64,000 nt of DNA from Methylocystis sp. (GTDB taxonomy: Bacteria; Pseudomonadota; Alphaproteobacteria; Rhizobiales; Beijerinckiaceae), in contig JACOUB010000036.1 in the NCBI GenBank assembly GCA_016178015.1, forward strand, positions 102,472-166,471, read 5' to 3'. The translations under genes and the position numbers were made by a program. Positions within the stretch are counted from its first letter, which is position 1, and every line of letters starts with the position of its first letter. Below the pieces are notes generated by a model that was given only the letters and a program-made list of their open reading frames with translations, was not told the origin of the DNA and did not search any database. Of the stretch, positions 14,781 through 23,751 are shown piece by piece.

Positions 14781-15851
14781 TTGACCAACGCCGATAGTCG
14801 CGACGATCCGTCCGACGGCGGGGCTGCCGCCGTGGCAAGACAAGAGAGCGACAAAGGTCCCGACCAAGCGTTCACGTTGGAGCGCATGCAATTGGCGTTG
14901 GACGCCAGCCTTACGGGCATTTGGGAATGGGATCTTGTCACCGGCGCAGTGCGCCTGGATGCGCGGGTGCGCGCGCTGTGGGCGTTGCCGAAGGGCGTCC
15001 CCGCGAGTTTTGAGATATTCCGCAATGCCTTACATCCGCAGGACGTGAAAGGCGTCAAGCAAGCTATGGACGCCGCGATCGATCCCGAAAGCCGTGGCGA
15101 TTACGAGGTGGAATATCGCGTCATCGGTCAGACCGACCGCGTCGAACGGTGGATCGCCGTGCGTGGCCGCACCATTTTCGAGGACGGCCGCGCCGTACGC
15201 ATTATCGGCACCGCCCGCGACGTCACCGAGCGCAAGCATCGCGAACAGCATGTCCGCGTGCTGCTGCGCGAACTTGTGCATCGGTCGAAGAACCTTCTCG
15301 CGGTGGTTCAGGCGATGGCGCGGCAGACGGCGATGGGATCGCCCTCGCTCGAGGATTTCCAGCGCAAGTTCGCGGCGCGTCTGCAAGCCCTGTCGATGGC
15401 GCACGACCTGCTCGTCTCGCAGGAATGGCGCGGGGCCTCGATGCATGATCTCGTTCGCTCGCAAATGGCCTATTGCCTCGACGTCGCGCAAGGAGCGATC
15501 GACCAGCACGCGCGCATCGAAGGACCCGAGATCATGTTGAAGCCGGAGGCGGCGCAAAACATCGGTCTCGCGCTCCACGAATTGGCGGTGAACGCTCTCA
15601 CCCACGGCGCACTGACGCGGGCCGATGGCCGCATCGATCTGACTTGGCGCGTGCAAGACGGCCGTTTTTGCATGGAGTGGCGCGAATCGGGCGGGCCCAC
15701 CGTCGTCTCTCAGCCGCGCGAAGGTTTCGGACACAAGGTCGTCAGGCTCATTGTCGCGCAAGCGCTCGATGGCGAGTCGACGATCGGTTTTCCGCCGGAC
15801 GGCTTTGTTTGGAGCCTATCGATTCCCACGTCGCACACCATTGCGAAATAA
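14781..15851 (+). CDS. PAS-containing HWE-family sensor histidine kinase
   Basis: The 356-residue protein has one PAS-type sensor domain (about 35-150, with ASLTGIWEWDLVTGAVRLD and the closing GTARDVTERK) and an HWE-type kinase region. The phosphoacceptor is His167 in LLRELVHRSKNLLAVVQAMA, followed by HELAVNALTHGAL in the ATP-binding domain and the WRE motif in CMEWRESGGP, which names the family. There is no membrane segment, so it is soluble and senses an internal signal. The start is TTG, with a GGAGG site 8 bp upstream. No response regulator lies next to it, so its partner is elsewhere. HWE kinases feed general stress or light responses in related bacteria. Confidence 0.88.
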   Translation: MTNADSRDDPSDGGAAAVARQESDKGPDQAFTLERMQLALDASLTGIWEWDLVTGAVRLDARVRALWALPKGVPASFEIFRNALHPQDVKGVKQAMDAAIDPESRGDYEVEYRVIGQTDRVERWIAVRGRTIFEDGRAVRIIGTARDVTERKHREQHVRVLLRELVHRSKNLLAVVQAMARQTAMGSPSLEDFQRKFAARLQALSMAHDLLVSQEWRGASMHDLVRSQMAYCLDVAQGAIDQHARIEGPEIMLKPEAAQNIGLALHELAVNALTHGALTRADGRIDLTWRVQDGRFCMEWRESGGPTVVSQPREGFGHKVVRLIVAQALDGESTIGFPPDGFVWSLSIPTSHTIAK

Positions 15852-15957
15852 CACTCCTCGCCGAGCGCCCGTTTTTGTTTTGCGGGATCGACATCCGCGC
15901 AAGCGCCGCGATGCGGTTGGCCTATGCCACCAGGTACGCGAAATGTTGGCCCATCAG

Positions 15958-16101
15958 CGCGTCATGGCCGTGCTTGTCACGGCCATCCACGCCGGGACGT
16001 GACAGGAAATCTTCGAAGCGAAGCGGAAACGCCCCTTCTCTCTTTCACGGTTGGTCGCAGTCTGTCGGCGTGGATGCCCGCGACAAGCGCGGGCATGACG
16101 G
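15958..16101. repeat. Paired palindromic repeats (family 1), element 2
   Basis: The left unit GTCATGGCCGTGCTTGTCAC-GGCCATCCACG (15958-15996) and right unit GGCGTGGATGCCCGCGACAA-GCGCGGGCATGACGGG (16067-16101) form an inverted pair. The arms carry compensating changes that keep each hairpin paired. The spacer has the GAAACGCCCCTTCTCTC motif also seen in elements 3 and 5. Confidence 0.9.
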
Positions 16102-16126
16102 GTGAATTTTTTCGTGGTTGGTGTGA

Positions 16127-16528
16127 TTACCCCAACAAATCGATCAGCGGCGCGATCAGGGGAACGTCGGCCGGCGGCATCTCGTAAGTGTGCAAATCGC
16201 GCGCGCGCGTCCATCTCACCGCTTGTCCCTCGGACGGCGTCACCAAGCCTTGCCAGCGCCGGCAGACGTAGAGCGGCATCAACAGGTGGAAGTCCTCGTA
16301 GGCGTGGCTGGCGAAGGCGAGCGGCGTGAGCCAGGACGCCTCAACGACAATGCCGAGCTCCTCGGCGAGCTCGCGGATTGCCGCATCCTCCGGTCGCTCG
16401 CCCTCGTGCAGCTTGCCGCCGGGAAACTCCCAGAGGCCGGCCAACTGCTTGCCTGGTGGCCGTTGCGCGATGAGCACGCGATTGTCGGCGTCCACGAGAG
16501 CCGCCGCGACGACGATAAGCAGTCTCAC
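16127..16528 (-). CDS. mutT: Nudix hydrolase, MutT-type 8-oxo-dGTP diphosphatase
   Basis: The protein (about 133 residues) has a complete Nudix box GGKLHEGERPEDAAIRELAE followed by ELG, preceded by QRPPGKQLAGLWEFPGGK, which is typical of MutT. The family hydrolyses oxidised dGTP to prevent mutation. The start is uncertain: a GTG at 16528 begins VRLLIVVAAALVD at the usual family N-terminus, but its AAGGA purine tract is too close for a good ribosome site, and no in-frame ATG lies upstream before the neighbouring gene. It follows a lipoprotein gene on the same strand by 41 bp. Confidence 0.85.
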   Translation of the reverse strand: MRLLIVVAAALVDADNRVLIAQRPPGKQLAGLWEFPGGKLHEGERPEDAAIRELAEELGIVVEASWLTPLAFASHAYEDFHLLMPLYVCRRWQGLVTPSEGQAVRWTRARDLHTYEMPPADVPLIAPLIDLLG

Positions 16529-16569
16529 TCCTTCGAATCTCTGCCCGCCGAATCTTTGTTCGCCATGCG

Positions 16570-17079
16570 TCAATTTCCCGAGAGCACGACTTTGATCGGT
16601 TCGGTTTCCTTGCCGGTCACCGTCACCTCTTCGTACATCGCGCCGCCCTCGGCCAAAAGAGCGTCCTTGGCCTGCCAGGTTAGTTGCGTCGTCACGAAAT
16701 AGCGGCCCGGCGCCACATCCTCGAAGGTGAAGCGTCCGGCCGATTCCGCCTTGGTGGTGCGCGTGTAAGCGACATATTCGGGATCGGGCGCAGCTGAGGG
16801 AATGGAGATGGCGGGCACGAATTTCGCGGCCCCGTAAAAATGCGCGAAACGCGCCTGCGTGTAAGCGGTCGCCGGCACCAGGCGCACGATTTCGCCGGCC
16901 GCGTAACGGACGTTCACCACGCCGCGCTTGTCGCGCAAGAAAGCGTGGCCCTCGATCGTCGCCTTGCCGGGCGTTTTGATGAACGCCGCTTCCGCCGGAT
17001 TGAAAGCGGCGTCCGGGCCGCTCGTGTTGCAAGCGGCAAGACCGACCATGCAAGCCAAACTCATAACAACCGAACGCAT
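16570..17079 (-). CDS. Putative lipoprotein with carboxypeptidase-regulatory-like fold
   Basis: The 169-residue product has a lipoprotein signal (MRSVVMSLACMVGLAAC) with a lipobox LAAC, so Cys17 is the likely lipidated residue. The mature part contains GHAFLRDKRGVVNVRYAAGE, IVRLVPATAYTQARFAHFYG and GRFTFEDVAPGRYFVTTQL, reading like a single beta-sandwich regulatory-type domain. No catalytic motif is seen and I know no function. The start at 17079 was chosen because the signal peptide begins there; a longer frame upstream adds a basic non-signal stretch. It lies directly before mutT. Confidence 0.65.
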   Translation of the reverse strand: MRSVVMSLACMVGLAACNTSGPDAAFNPAEAAFIKTPGKATIEGHAFLRDKRGVVNVRYAAGEIVRLVPATAYTQARFAHFYGAAKFVPAISIPSAAPDPEYVAYTRTTKAESAGRFTFEDVAPGRYFVTTQLTWQAKDALLAEGGAMYEEVTVTGKETEPIKVVLSGN

Positions 17080-17165
17080 GGGATACGCCTCATGCAAACA
17101 GCGCAATACAATAACATCGCGGGTTCGACGCAAAAAAGCAAGCGCGCGCCGGCGCGCACGACTGC

Positions 17166-18449
17166 TCAACTGCGGTAGTCGCCGTTGATCGCCACATAGT
17201 CCTTGGTGAGGTCACAGGTCCACACCGTGGCCGCGCCCTTGGCCAGGCCGAGATCGACGCGCACCGCGATGGCGTCGCGCCTCATGAGTTGCGAGACCTG
17301 TGCCTCGTCGTAGGCGGGATCGCGCTGCCCCTTGTGGGCCACACGTATATCGCCGAACCATATGGCGAGCTTGTCGCGGTCGGCGGCCTCGCCCGCCTTG
17401 CCGACCGCCATGACGATACGGCCCCAATTGGCGTCCTCGCCGGCGATCGCCGTCTTGACGAGCGGCGAATTGGCGATCGACAGCGCGATGCGTTTGGCGG
17501 CCTTGGGCGTTTTCGCTCCATCGACGGTGATCTCGACGAATTTGCGCGCCCCCTCGCCGTCTTTGACCACTTGATGGGCGAGGTCGAGCAGGAGCGCGTC
17601 GAGCGCCCGGCGGAAGTCCGTAAGGCGCCGATCATTGGCCTTGTCGATCTGCGGCGCGCCGCGCCGCGCCGCCGCGCCGGTGGCGAACAGCAGCAACGTG
17701 TCGGAAGTGGAGGTGTCGCCGTCCACGGTGATCGAGTTGAACGAACCGCGCGCCGATTTCGACAGCAGGCTTTGCAGCGCCGGGCTGGCGATGGCCGCGT
17801 CGGTGAAGACGAAAGACAGCATGGTCGCCATGTCGGGCGCGATCATGCCGGCGCCCTTGGCGATGCCGGAAACGCGCACCTCGACGCCGCCCACGAGCGC
17901 CGTGCGCGTCGCGAGCTTGGGATAGGTGTCGGTGGTCATGATGGCGCGCGCCGCCTCGAGCCAAGCGTCCGGCCGGGCTTCTTGGGCGAGTTTCTCCAGC
18001 AGCCCGTCGAATTTCGAGGCGTCGAGCGGCTCGCCGATGACCCCGGTGGAGGCAAGAAAAATCTGGCGCTCGGGCGCGCCGGTCGCGGCGGCGGCAAGTT
18101 TGGCGGAGAATTTCACGGCCTCCTTGCCGGTCTTGCCGGTAAAAGCGTTGGCGTTGCCGGAATTGACGAGCAGCGCCCGCGCCGTGGGATCGCGGCGACG
18201 CGATCCGTTCCGGATCGCTATCACGCCGGCCAGCCGCGCCCGGCACCAATCGACCGGCGCCGATGCGCACTTGGACTTGGTGAAGACGCCGGCGACTTGC
18301 GTCGCCTCATCGAACAGCGCCAACATCACGTCGCTGCGACCCGCGTAACGAATGCCGGCCGCGCCGACGGCGAGACGCACGCCTTCGATCGGCGGCATTT
18401 CAGGATAGGATTTGGGGGCAAGCGGCGAGATGCGAGCGGCATTGGGCAT
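17166..18449 (-). CDS. argJ: Bifunctional glutamate N-acetyltransferase / amino-acid acetyltransferase ArgJ
   Basis: ArgJ (427 residues) transfers the acetyl group from N-acetylornithine to glutamate and thereby recycles it in arginine synthesis; some members also use acetyl-CoA. The proenzyme cleaves itself before a threonine in the [14 protein letters not shown] motif; here that is Thr209. Other family motifs are [34 protein letters not shown] and [14 protein letters not shown]. Argininosuccinate and ornithine genes are not adjacent, but argE occurs at 31462. The gene lies after the PpiC-type isomerase gene on the same strand. Confidence 0.96.
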   Translation of the reverse strand: MPNAARISPLAPKSYPEMPPIEGVRLAVGAAGIRYAGRSDVMLALFDEATQVAGVFTKSKCASAPVDWCRARLAGVIAIRNGSRRRDPTARALLVNSGNANAFTGKTGKEAVKFSAKLAAAATGAPERQIFLASTGVIGEPLDASKFDGLLEKLAQEARPDAWLEAARAIMTTDTYPKLATRTALVGGVEVRVSGIAKGAGMIAPDMATMLSFVFTDAAIASPALQSLLSKSARGSFNSITVDGDTSTSDTLLLFATGAAARRGAPQIDKANDRRLTDFRRALDALLLDLAHQVVKDGEGARKFVEITVDGAKTPKAAKRIALSIANSPLVKTAIAGEDANWGRIVMAVGKAGEAADRDKLAIWFGDIRVAHKGQRDPAYDEAQVSQLMRRDAIAVRVDLGLAKGAATVWTCDLTKDYVAINGDYRS

Positions 18450-18470
18450 GGGAAATGGTCCTGTGAAACT

Positions 18471-18540
18471 GGGCAGTCGGCATTAGGCAGTCGGCAGCAG
18501 GGGCCAACCTAATTGCCTACTGCCGAATGCCGACTGCCCT
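18471..18540. repeat. Inverted repeat between argJ and the isomerase gene
   Basis: GGGCAGTCGGCATT (from 18471) is complementary to AATGCCGACTGCCC ending at 18539. Both arms include further GGCAGT/ACTGCC units, so the stretch can fold into a long hairpin. It could act as a terminator-like structure or be a repetitive intergenic element. Confidence 0.7.
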
Positions 18541-18546
18541 ACTTGC

Positions 18547-19425
18547 TCACTGCTTCTTGTCGGCGCCTTTCTTGTCATCGCCCTCGCCGGGCGCCGGCGG
18601 GTCGCTGCGCTCGATCTTGGCGCTCTCGTGTAATTTGGTGATCAAGTCCGCCTGCGCCCTCTGCACCACGTAACGCGCCACCTGTTCGCGCACCTGTTCG
18701 AGCGGCGGGAATTCTTTCGGACGCTTCCCGTCGAGCTTGATGACGTGCCAGCCGAATTGCGACTTCACCGGTTCGGAAATCTGCCCCGGCTCCAACTTCG
18801 CGGCGGCTTCGCCGAATTCCGGCACCATGCGGTCCTTGGCGAACCAGCCGAGATCGCCGCCGGTGGAGCCTGGATCCTTCGACAATTCCGTGGCGACCTT
18901 GACGAAGTCTTCGCCGCCCTTGACGCGCTTGGCGGCCGCCTTCGCCTCGTCCTCGGTGGCTAAGAGAATGTGATGGGCGTGGTACTCCGTATCCGGCTTC
19001 TGGTTCTTGGCGGCCTCATCGTAGGCCTGCTTGATGGCGGCGTCGGTGGCCGCTTCCTTGGCGACCTTGCCCAACAGGGCCTCCATCAACGCCTTGTCGC
19101 GCAGATAGGCGAACCTCTTGGCGAACTCGGGCGTTTCGCCGAGCTTGTCGGCTTGCGCCTTCTGGACGACCAGCTGCTCGTCCACGAGGAAATCCAACGC
19201 ATAGGTCTCGCGCGCCTTGCCTTCGAGTTGCCGGGGGATGCTGGCGCCGAGATCCTCGAGCGCGGCCTTCAGGTCGTCATCGGTGATTTCTACGCCATTG
19301 ACCTTGGCGAGAACCTTGGCCTGCGCCGAATTTCCTGCCACGCCGATCACCAGCAGGGCGGCGAGGGCGAAGGCTTGCAGGGCGGCGCGATGCTCGTGAC
19401 GCGCCGTCTTGAGGAGGTGAGACAT
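18547..19425 (-). CDS. Periplasmic parvulin-type peptidyl-prolyl isomerase
   Basis: The 292-residue protein has a signal peptide (about 1-36, ending NSAQA), an N-terminal SurA/PrsA-like chaperone region and a PpiC rotamase domain (about 145-240, with AHHILLATEDEAKAAAKRVK, FVKVATELSKDPGSTGGDLG and FGWHVIKLD). The C-terminal tail is charged and disordered (EGDDKKGADKKQ). It should assist folding of exported proteins in the periplasm. The ATG at 19425 has a GGAG site and begins the signal peptide. The gene precedes argJ on the same strand, with an inverted repeat between them. Confidence 0.9.
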   Translation of the reverse strand: MSHLLKTARHEHRAALQAFALAALLVIGVAGNSAQAKVLAKVNGVEITDDDLKAALEDLGASIPRQLEGKARETYALDFLVDEQLVVQKAQADKLGETPEFAKRFAYLRDKALMEALLGKVAKEAATDAAIKQAYDEAAKNQKPDTEYHAHHILLATEDEAKAAAKRVKGGEDFVKVATELSKDPGSTGGDLGWFAKDRMVPEFGEAAAKLEPGQISEPVKSQFGWHVIKLDGKRPKEFPPLEQVREQVARYVVQRAQADLITKLHESAKIERSDPPAPGEGDDKKGADKKQ

Positions 19426-19602
19426 GACGTTCTCCAAGAAAAGGCCAGAGAAAAGGCCAGAGGCGAGAGGCGCCGCGATCACGGGCCAGGAGGGTCGTGA
19501 AAGACGAATCGGGCGTAACTATGCCCATGCCGCTGGCGCTGACAACAGCAAAGGCGAGGCAAAACGAGACGATCGGGCGAATGTCGGCGAGGGGCGCAAT
19601 TT

Positions 19603-19712
19603 GCCCTCTCTCCCGCGAAGGGGGGAGAGTTGGAGAGGGGGTGGTTCGTCTTGCAGCAATTTTGCCCGGCGATGCCCCCTCCCTAGCCCTCCCCCGCTTC
19701 GCGGGAGAGGGA
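19603..19712. repeat. Palindromic repeats (family 2), element 1
   Basis: Two related units lie here: CCCTCTCTCCCGCGAAGGGGG (from 19604) with a GAGAGTTGGAGAGGGGG tail, and CCCTCCCTAGCCCTCCCCCG followed by CTTCGCGGGAGAGGG (19678-19712). They are inverted relative to each other and occupy the space between the isomerase gene and glnE. Confidence 0.75.
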
Positions 19713-19785
19713 ATCGAACGGCGCCATCTCGCCAACTGCCCCTCACCCGATCGCCCTCCGGGGAAACAATTGGGCGCGCCGCTTG

Positions 19786-22728
19786 TCATTCCCCGACGAT
19801 CTCGACAAACAGCGCCCGCACCGCTTTCTGCGTTTCGATCAGATGCGCCTCAAGACGCCCAAGATCGGGCAATTCGCCGGCGCGCAAGAGAAGTTCGACC
19901 AGTCCGCGCGGCGCCGCCGAAGCCCGGAATTCGTGGTCGCTTGCCAGCCGCAGAACCTGCGTCAGGCCCTGATAGAGACGCGCCGCCGCGATCAGCGTTT
20001 CGGCCTTGGCGGGATCGAGCAAGCGGCGGTCAGCGAGACGACGAAGCGCCACAGCGGTGGCCGTGGCGAGAATGTCGGGATGCGCGCTGGCATGGCGCAG
20101 CAACAGGTATTGCGTAATGAATTCGATGTCGATCAACCCGCCTCTGACCTGTTTGATCTCCCAAGGGTTTTCCGCGCCCTTTTGATGTTCGAGGCGGCGG
20201 CGCATGTGCAGAACGTCGGCGCGCAGCTTGTCCAAGTCGCGCCGACGAACCAGCGCGGCGCGGATGGCGGCCTCGACATCCGCCACGAAATCGCTTGGAC
20301 CGGCGACGACGCGCGCTCTGGTCAGCGCCATATGTTCCCATGTCCAAGCTTCGTTCGCCTGATAGTCTTCGAAACCTTTGAGAGCGACGGCGATCGGACC
20401 CTTGTTGCCGGAGGGGCGCAGGCGGAAGTCGACCTCGTAGAGCAGGCCCTGCGCAGTCGGCGCGGAAAGCGCCGCGATGAGGCGCTGAGTCAAGCGGGCG
20501 TAATAGTGCGCCCCCGCGAGAGGGCGTTCGCCGCCGACGGATTCGGCCTCCGGTTCGACATCGTATAGCAACATCAGGTCGAGATCGGAGGCGGCGGTCA
20601 TTTCGCGCCCGCCGAGCTTGCCCATGGCGACGACGGCGACGCGCCCGTTGGCGACGCGCCCATGCGCAATCGCCAGTTCATCCTCGACGCGCGGAAGCAA
20701 GCCAGAAATGACAACGCCGGCGAGACGCGCATAGGCGAGGCCCGCCTGTCCGACCGACACGGTCCCTGTCAATACGCGCACGCCGATCAGAAAAATCTGC
20801 TCCTGTCCAAAGATGCGAGCGCAATCGAGCGCCTCTTCATAGGCGCGGGCGTCGCCAAGCATGGTCGCAAAACGCGCGGCGAGTTCGTCCTCGTCCGGCA
20901 GGCGTTCGAAGAAAGCCGGCTCCAACAGGGCGTCGATGACGCGCGGACGGCGCGAGATCGTCTCGGCGAGCTTGGGCGCGGCGCCCACGATCTCCGCCAG
21001 GAGATGCAGGAGACGCGGATTGGCGGCGAGAAGCGCGAAGAGTTGCACCCCTGCCGGCAGTTTTCCGATCAGCCGATCGAAAGAAAGAAACGCCTGATCG
21101 GCGTTGTCCGTGGCGCCCAAGGCCTCGAGCAGGGCAGGCGTGAGTTCGGTCAAACGTTCGCGCGCCAGGGTCGAGCGGGTCGCCGCATAGCGGCCGAAAT
21201 GCCAGCCACGAATCGTCTCGGTTACCGTCTTTGGATGCTTGAACCCCAGGCGCGACAAATTTTCGATGGTGTCGGGATCGTCGTCGTCGCCGGTGAAGAC
21301 GAGATTGCCTGCGCCAGAGGAAAGTTCGGAGGCGGTCTCAAACAGCCGCGCCGAGTGGCCCTGGACTTTTTCCAGCTTGCGCCGCAACGCCTGCGAGAAT
21401 TCGCGCAACGTCGCGAAGCCCATCATGCGGCCGATGTGCAGAACGCCCCGCTCGTCATCGGGCAGCGAATGCTTCTGTTCGTCGGCGACCATCTGGATAC
21501 GGTGCTCGACATCGCGCAAAAAGAGATAAGCCTCGCGCAGATCGTCGCGCGCGGCCGGCTCGATCCAGCCGCTCGCGGCCAATTGGCCGAGCATCGGCAA
21601 TGTCTCGCGCCCGCGTAAGGTGTGATCGCGTCCGCCGGCGATCAATTGCTGGGTCTGCACAAAGAACTCGATCTCGCGAATGCCGCCGCGTCCGAGCTTG
21701 ATGTCGTGGCCCAAGACGGCGACCTTGCCATGACCCTTGAAGGCGTGAATCTGTCGTTTGATCGAATGCACGTCGGCGATCGCGGCGAAGTCGAGGTGCT
21801 TGCGCCAGACGAACGGGCCGAGTTCGGCGAGGAAATTCCAGCCGGCTTCGATGTCGCCGGCCACAGGGCGCGCCTTGATGAAGGCGGCGCGCTCCCAATT
21901 CTGCCCCATGCTCTCGTAATAGCCGAAGGCGGCCTCGAGCGGGATGGCGATCGGCGTCGCGCCGGGATCGGGCCGCAGACGCAGGTCGACGCGAAACACA
22001 TAGCCGTCTGGCGTTCGTTCACTCATGATCTTGACGACGCGTTTGGTCAGCCTCACGAACAGATCCACGTCCTCATGGGGAACGGCTCGCACGCGCCGAC
22101 GATCGAACAGAACGACGAGATCAATGTCGGAGGAATAATTGAGCTCGAAGGCGCCGAGCTTGCCCATTGCCAGGAAAATCCAGCCACAGCCTGTTTCGGG
22201 GTTTTCCTTATCGGCGAGTTCCAGTTGTCCTGACGTCGCCGCTTCGCGCAGCACGAAGGCGACGGCCGCAGAGAGGGTAGCGTCGGCGAAGCGGGTGAGC
22301 GCTCGGGCGGCTTCCTGCGTCGTAAAGGCCTTGCCGAGATCGGCGAGCGCTGCGACGAGCGCCGCCTCCTGTTTGACGAGCCGCAGCAAACGCATCAATT
22401 CGGCCTCGTCCGCGGCTGGCTGAGCGCGCGTTTTTTCGATCAATCGATCGATCGTCTCGAAAGGATCGGCTTCGAGAATTTGGGCGAGACGGCCAGGATC
22501 GCGCGCAGCGAGGTCGGTGAGATAGGGAGACGACCCGAAGACGCCTTCGAGGAAGAGCGCCGCATGGGGACGCTCGGAAAGATACACGGCGAGAACGCCG
22601 CCCGCACGTTCGTCCCGCTCGAGCACGCGCGCCAGCGCCGACTCGGCGACTTGGCGATCGACCGGTTCGATGACGGCGCGCGCGCGGGCCAGGAGGCCGC
22701 GTTGCGTAGACGAGCTGAATTGTGACAC
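19786..22728 (-). CDS. glnE: Bifunctional glutamine synthetase adenylyltransferase/deadenylase GlnE
   Basis: GlnE (about 980 residues here) adds or removes AMP on glutamine synthetase in response to PII proteins and glutamine. Two nucleotidyltransferase domains are visible. The N-terminal one has GKLGAFELNYSSDIDLVVLF and the C-terminal one GKLGGREMTAASDLDLMLLY, each with the G-S/A-D-x-D-L metal-binding motif, and each is followed by a helical domain. The length is normal for the family. A GTG at 22728 is preferred as start because a GGAGG site lies about 9 bp before it; an ATG at 22767 has none. The gene stands alone between repeat-rich intergenic regions. Confidence 0.95.
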   Translation of the reverse strand: MSQFSSSTQRGLLARARAVIEPVDRQVAESALARVLERDERAGGVLAVYLSERPHAALFLEGVFGSSPYLTDLAARDPGRLAQILEADPFETIDRLIEKTRAQPAADEAELMRLLRLVKQEAALVAALADLGKAFTTQEAARALTRFADATLSAAVAFVLREAATSGQLELADKENPETGCGWIFLAMGKLGAFELNYSSDIDLVVLFDRRRVRAVPHEDVDLFVRLTKRVVKIMSERTPDGYVFRVDLRLRPDPGATPIAIPLEAAFGYYESMGQNWERAAFIKARPVAGDIEAGWNFLAELGPFVWRKHLDFAAIADVHSIKRQIHAFKGHGKVAVLGHDIKLGRGGIREIEFFVQTQQLIAGGRDHTLRGRETLPMLGQLAASGWIEPAARDDLREAYLFLRDVEHRIQMVADEQKHSLPDDERGVLHIGRMMGFATLREFSQALRRKLEKVQGHSARLFETASELSSGAGNLVFTGDDDDPDTIENLSRLGFKHPKTVTETIRGWHFGRYAATRSTLARERLTELTPALLEALGATDNADQAFLSFDRLIGKLPAGVQLFALLAANPRLLHLLAEIVGAAPKLAETISRRPRVIDALLEPAFFERLPDEDELAARFATMLGDARAYEEALDCARIFGQEQIFLIGVRVLTGTVSVGQAGLAYARLAGVVISGLLPRVEDELAIAHGRVANGRVAVVAMGKLGGREMTAASDLDLMLLYDVEPEAESVGGERPLAGAHYYARLTQRLIAALSAPTAQGLLYEVDFRLRPSGNKGPIAVALKGFEDYQANEAWTWEHMALTRARVVAGPSDFVADVEAAIRAALVRRRDLDKLRADVLHMRRRLEHQKGAENPWEIKQVRGGLIDIEFITQYLLLRHASAHPDILATATAVALRRLADRRLLDPAKAETLIAAARLYQGLTQVLRLASDHEFRASAAPRGLVELLLRAGELPDLGRLEAHLIETQKAVRALFVEIVGE

Positions 22729-22915
22729 GCCCCGATCCCTCCGCGGCGTGGAAACTCGACGGCGCATGCAGCGCAGGCATGGTTCCGCAATCGCTCGAAC
22801 GCATTCATAGGCAAACTCATGCCGAAAACAAAGGCCGCGGCTCTCCTGACGCGAGGCGAGTCACGCATCTCGTTCGGTATACGAGAGCTTGGTGCGATGG
22901 CGTCAAGACGCGGCG

Positions 22916-23085
22916 CCTGCCGCCCCTCTCCCCGCGAATAGCGGGGAGAGGTTAAGGTGAGGGGCTCGGGGGATTGGCCACGGCCGCAACCGTCGTCCCG
23001 AAACCTAAGCCAATGTGGCGTCTGCTCGCTAATCCCCTGGCCCCTCACCGTACCTCTCCCCGCAAGCGGGGAGAGGGGCGGCAGG
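22916..23085. repeat. Palindromic repeats (family 2), inverted pair
   Basis: Two inverted copies flank about 70 bp: CTGCCGCCCCTCTCCCCGCG-AATAGCGGGGAGAGGTTAAG-GTGAGGGGC, and GCCCCTCACCGTACCTCTCC-CCGCAAGCGGGGAGAGGGGC-GGCAG. Each has its own CTCCCCGC/GCGGGGAG hairpin and the whole can fold back on itself. It fills much of the 490-bp gap upstream of glnE; nothing else is recognisable there. Confidence 0.85.
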
Positions 23086-23220
23086 CGCGACGCAACACTG
23101 CGACTTACGTGCATACCGTCGGCTTGCGGGAAGAGGGACAGTTCGCAGGCCCCCACTTCCCTAAAATCAATTCCGCGCGTATGCTTAAGATGACGGGGAA
23201 GATCGCGAGACCGACCCGAG

Positions 23221-23676
23221 ATGCCTTGGCAAATGCCCCAAATGCGATGGCGCCTGCTTCGCCCGGCATCCTCGGGAGCGCGAGCGAGATGGTTTGCCGC
23301 CTCGCATGTGACGGCTCTTCTCGTCATCCTGATCCAGTTGGTCGTCGCGGCGTTGCACCCCCCGCCGCTGCGGATGGCGGCGTCGGACATCGGCCCGTCG
23401 AGCGTCACTGTCGCGCTCGACCATGTTGCGTGTCCGCACGCCGTTCATGACGCGGGCGGGCAGACCAGACCAGATGACGGCCGGCCGCAGGACGATTGCT
23501 GTTCCTGTGCAATTTGTCAGACTCTCGGGCGCCTCGGGATTGTTCCGCCTTCATCCTATGTTCTGATTCCCGTCCATGTCGCTTCGCGCGAACCCGTTCA
23601 TTTAGATGCGACGCCATTCATTCCACGCGCGCCGCCGACCTCGGCGCAACCACGCGCCCCGCCGACGTTGATCTGA
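23221..23676 (+). CDS. DUF2946-like small membrane/periplasmic protein
   Basis: The protein (about 151 residues) has one hydrophobic segment near residues 29-50 (TALLVILIQLVVAALHPPP) and a Cys motif DDCCSCAICQTLG followed by a Pro/Ala-rich end with RAPPTSAQPRAPPT. The Cys cluster and the RAPP-type tail match the DUF2946 family, which often sits beside copper transport genes. Cysteines spaced CC-x-C-x-x-C could bind copper, which is inference. Several ATGs near the start (23221, 23233, 23242) are possible. It is the first gene of a run ending with copC and copD. Confidence 0.6.
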   Translation: MPWQMPQMRWRLLRPASSGARARWFAASHVTALLVILIQLVVAALHPPPLRMAASDIGPSSVTVALDHVACPHAVHDAGGQTRPDDGRPQDDCCSCAICQTLGRLGIVPPSSYVLIPVHVASREPVHLDATPFIPRAPPTSAQPRAPPTLI

Positions 23677-23751
23677 AGTTTGAATGCGAAGGACCGCGCG
23701 GACGGATCGCGCTGGACCTTCGGAATCTTCACTCAGATGGAGGGGCTATCT

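Noticed and set aside
16527..16567. ATG start near 16566 for mutT
   Set aside because: That ATG is in a different frame and reaches a stop after 13 codons, so it cannot start mutT.
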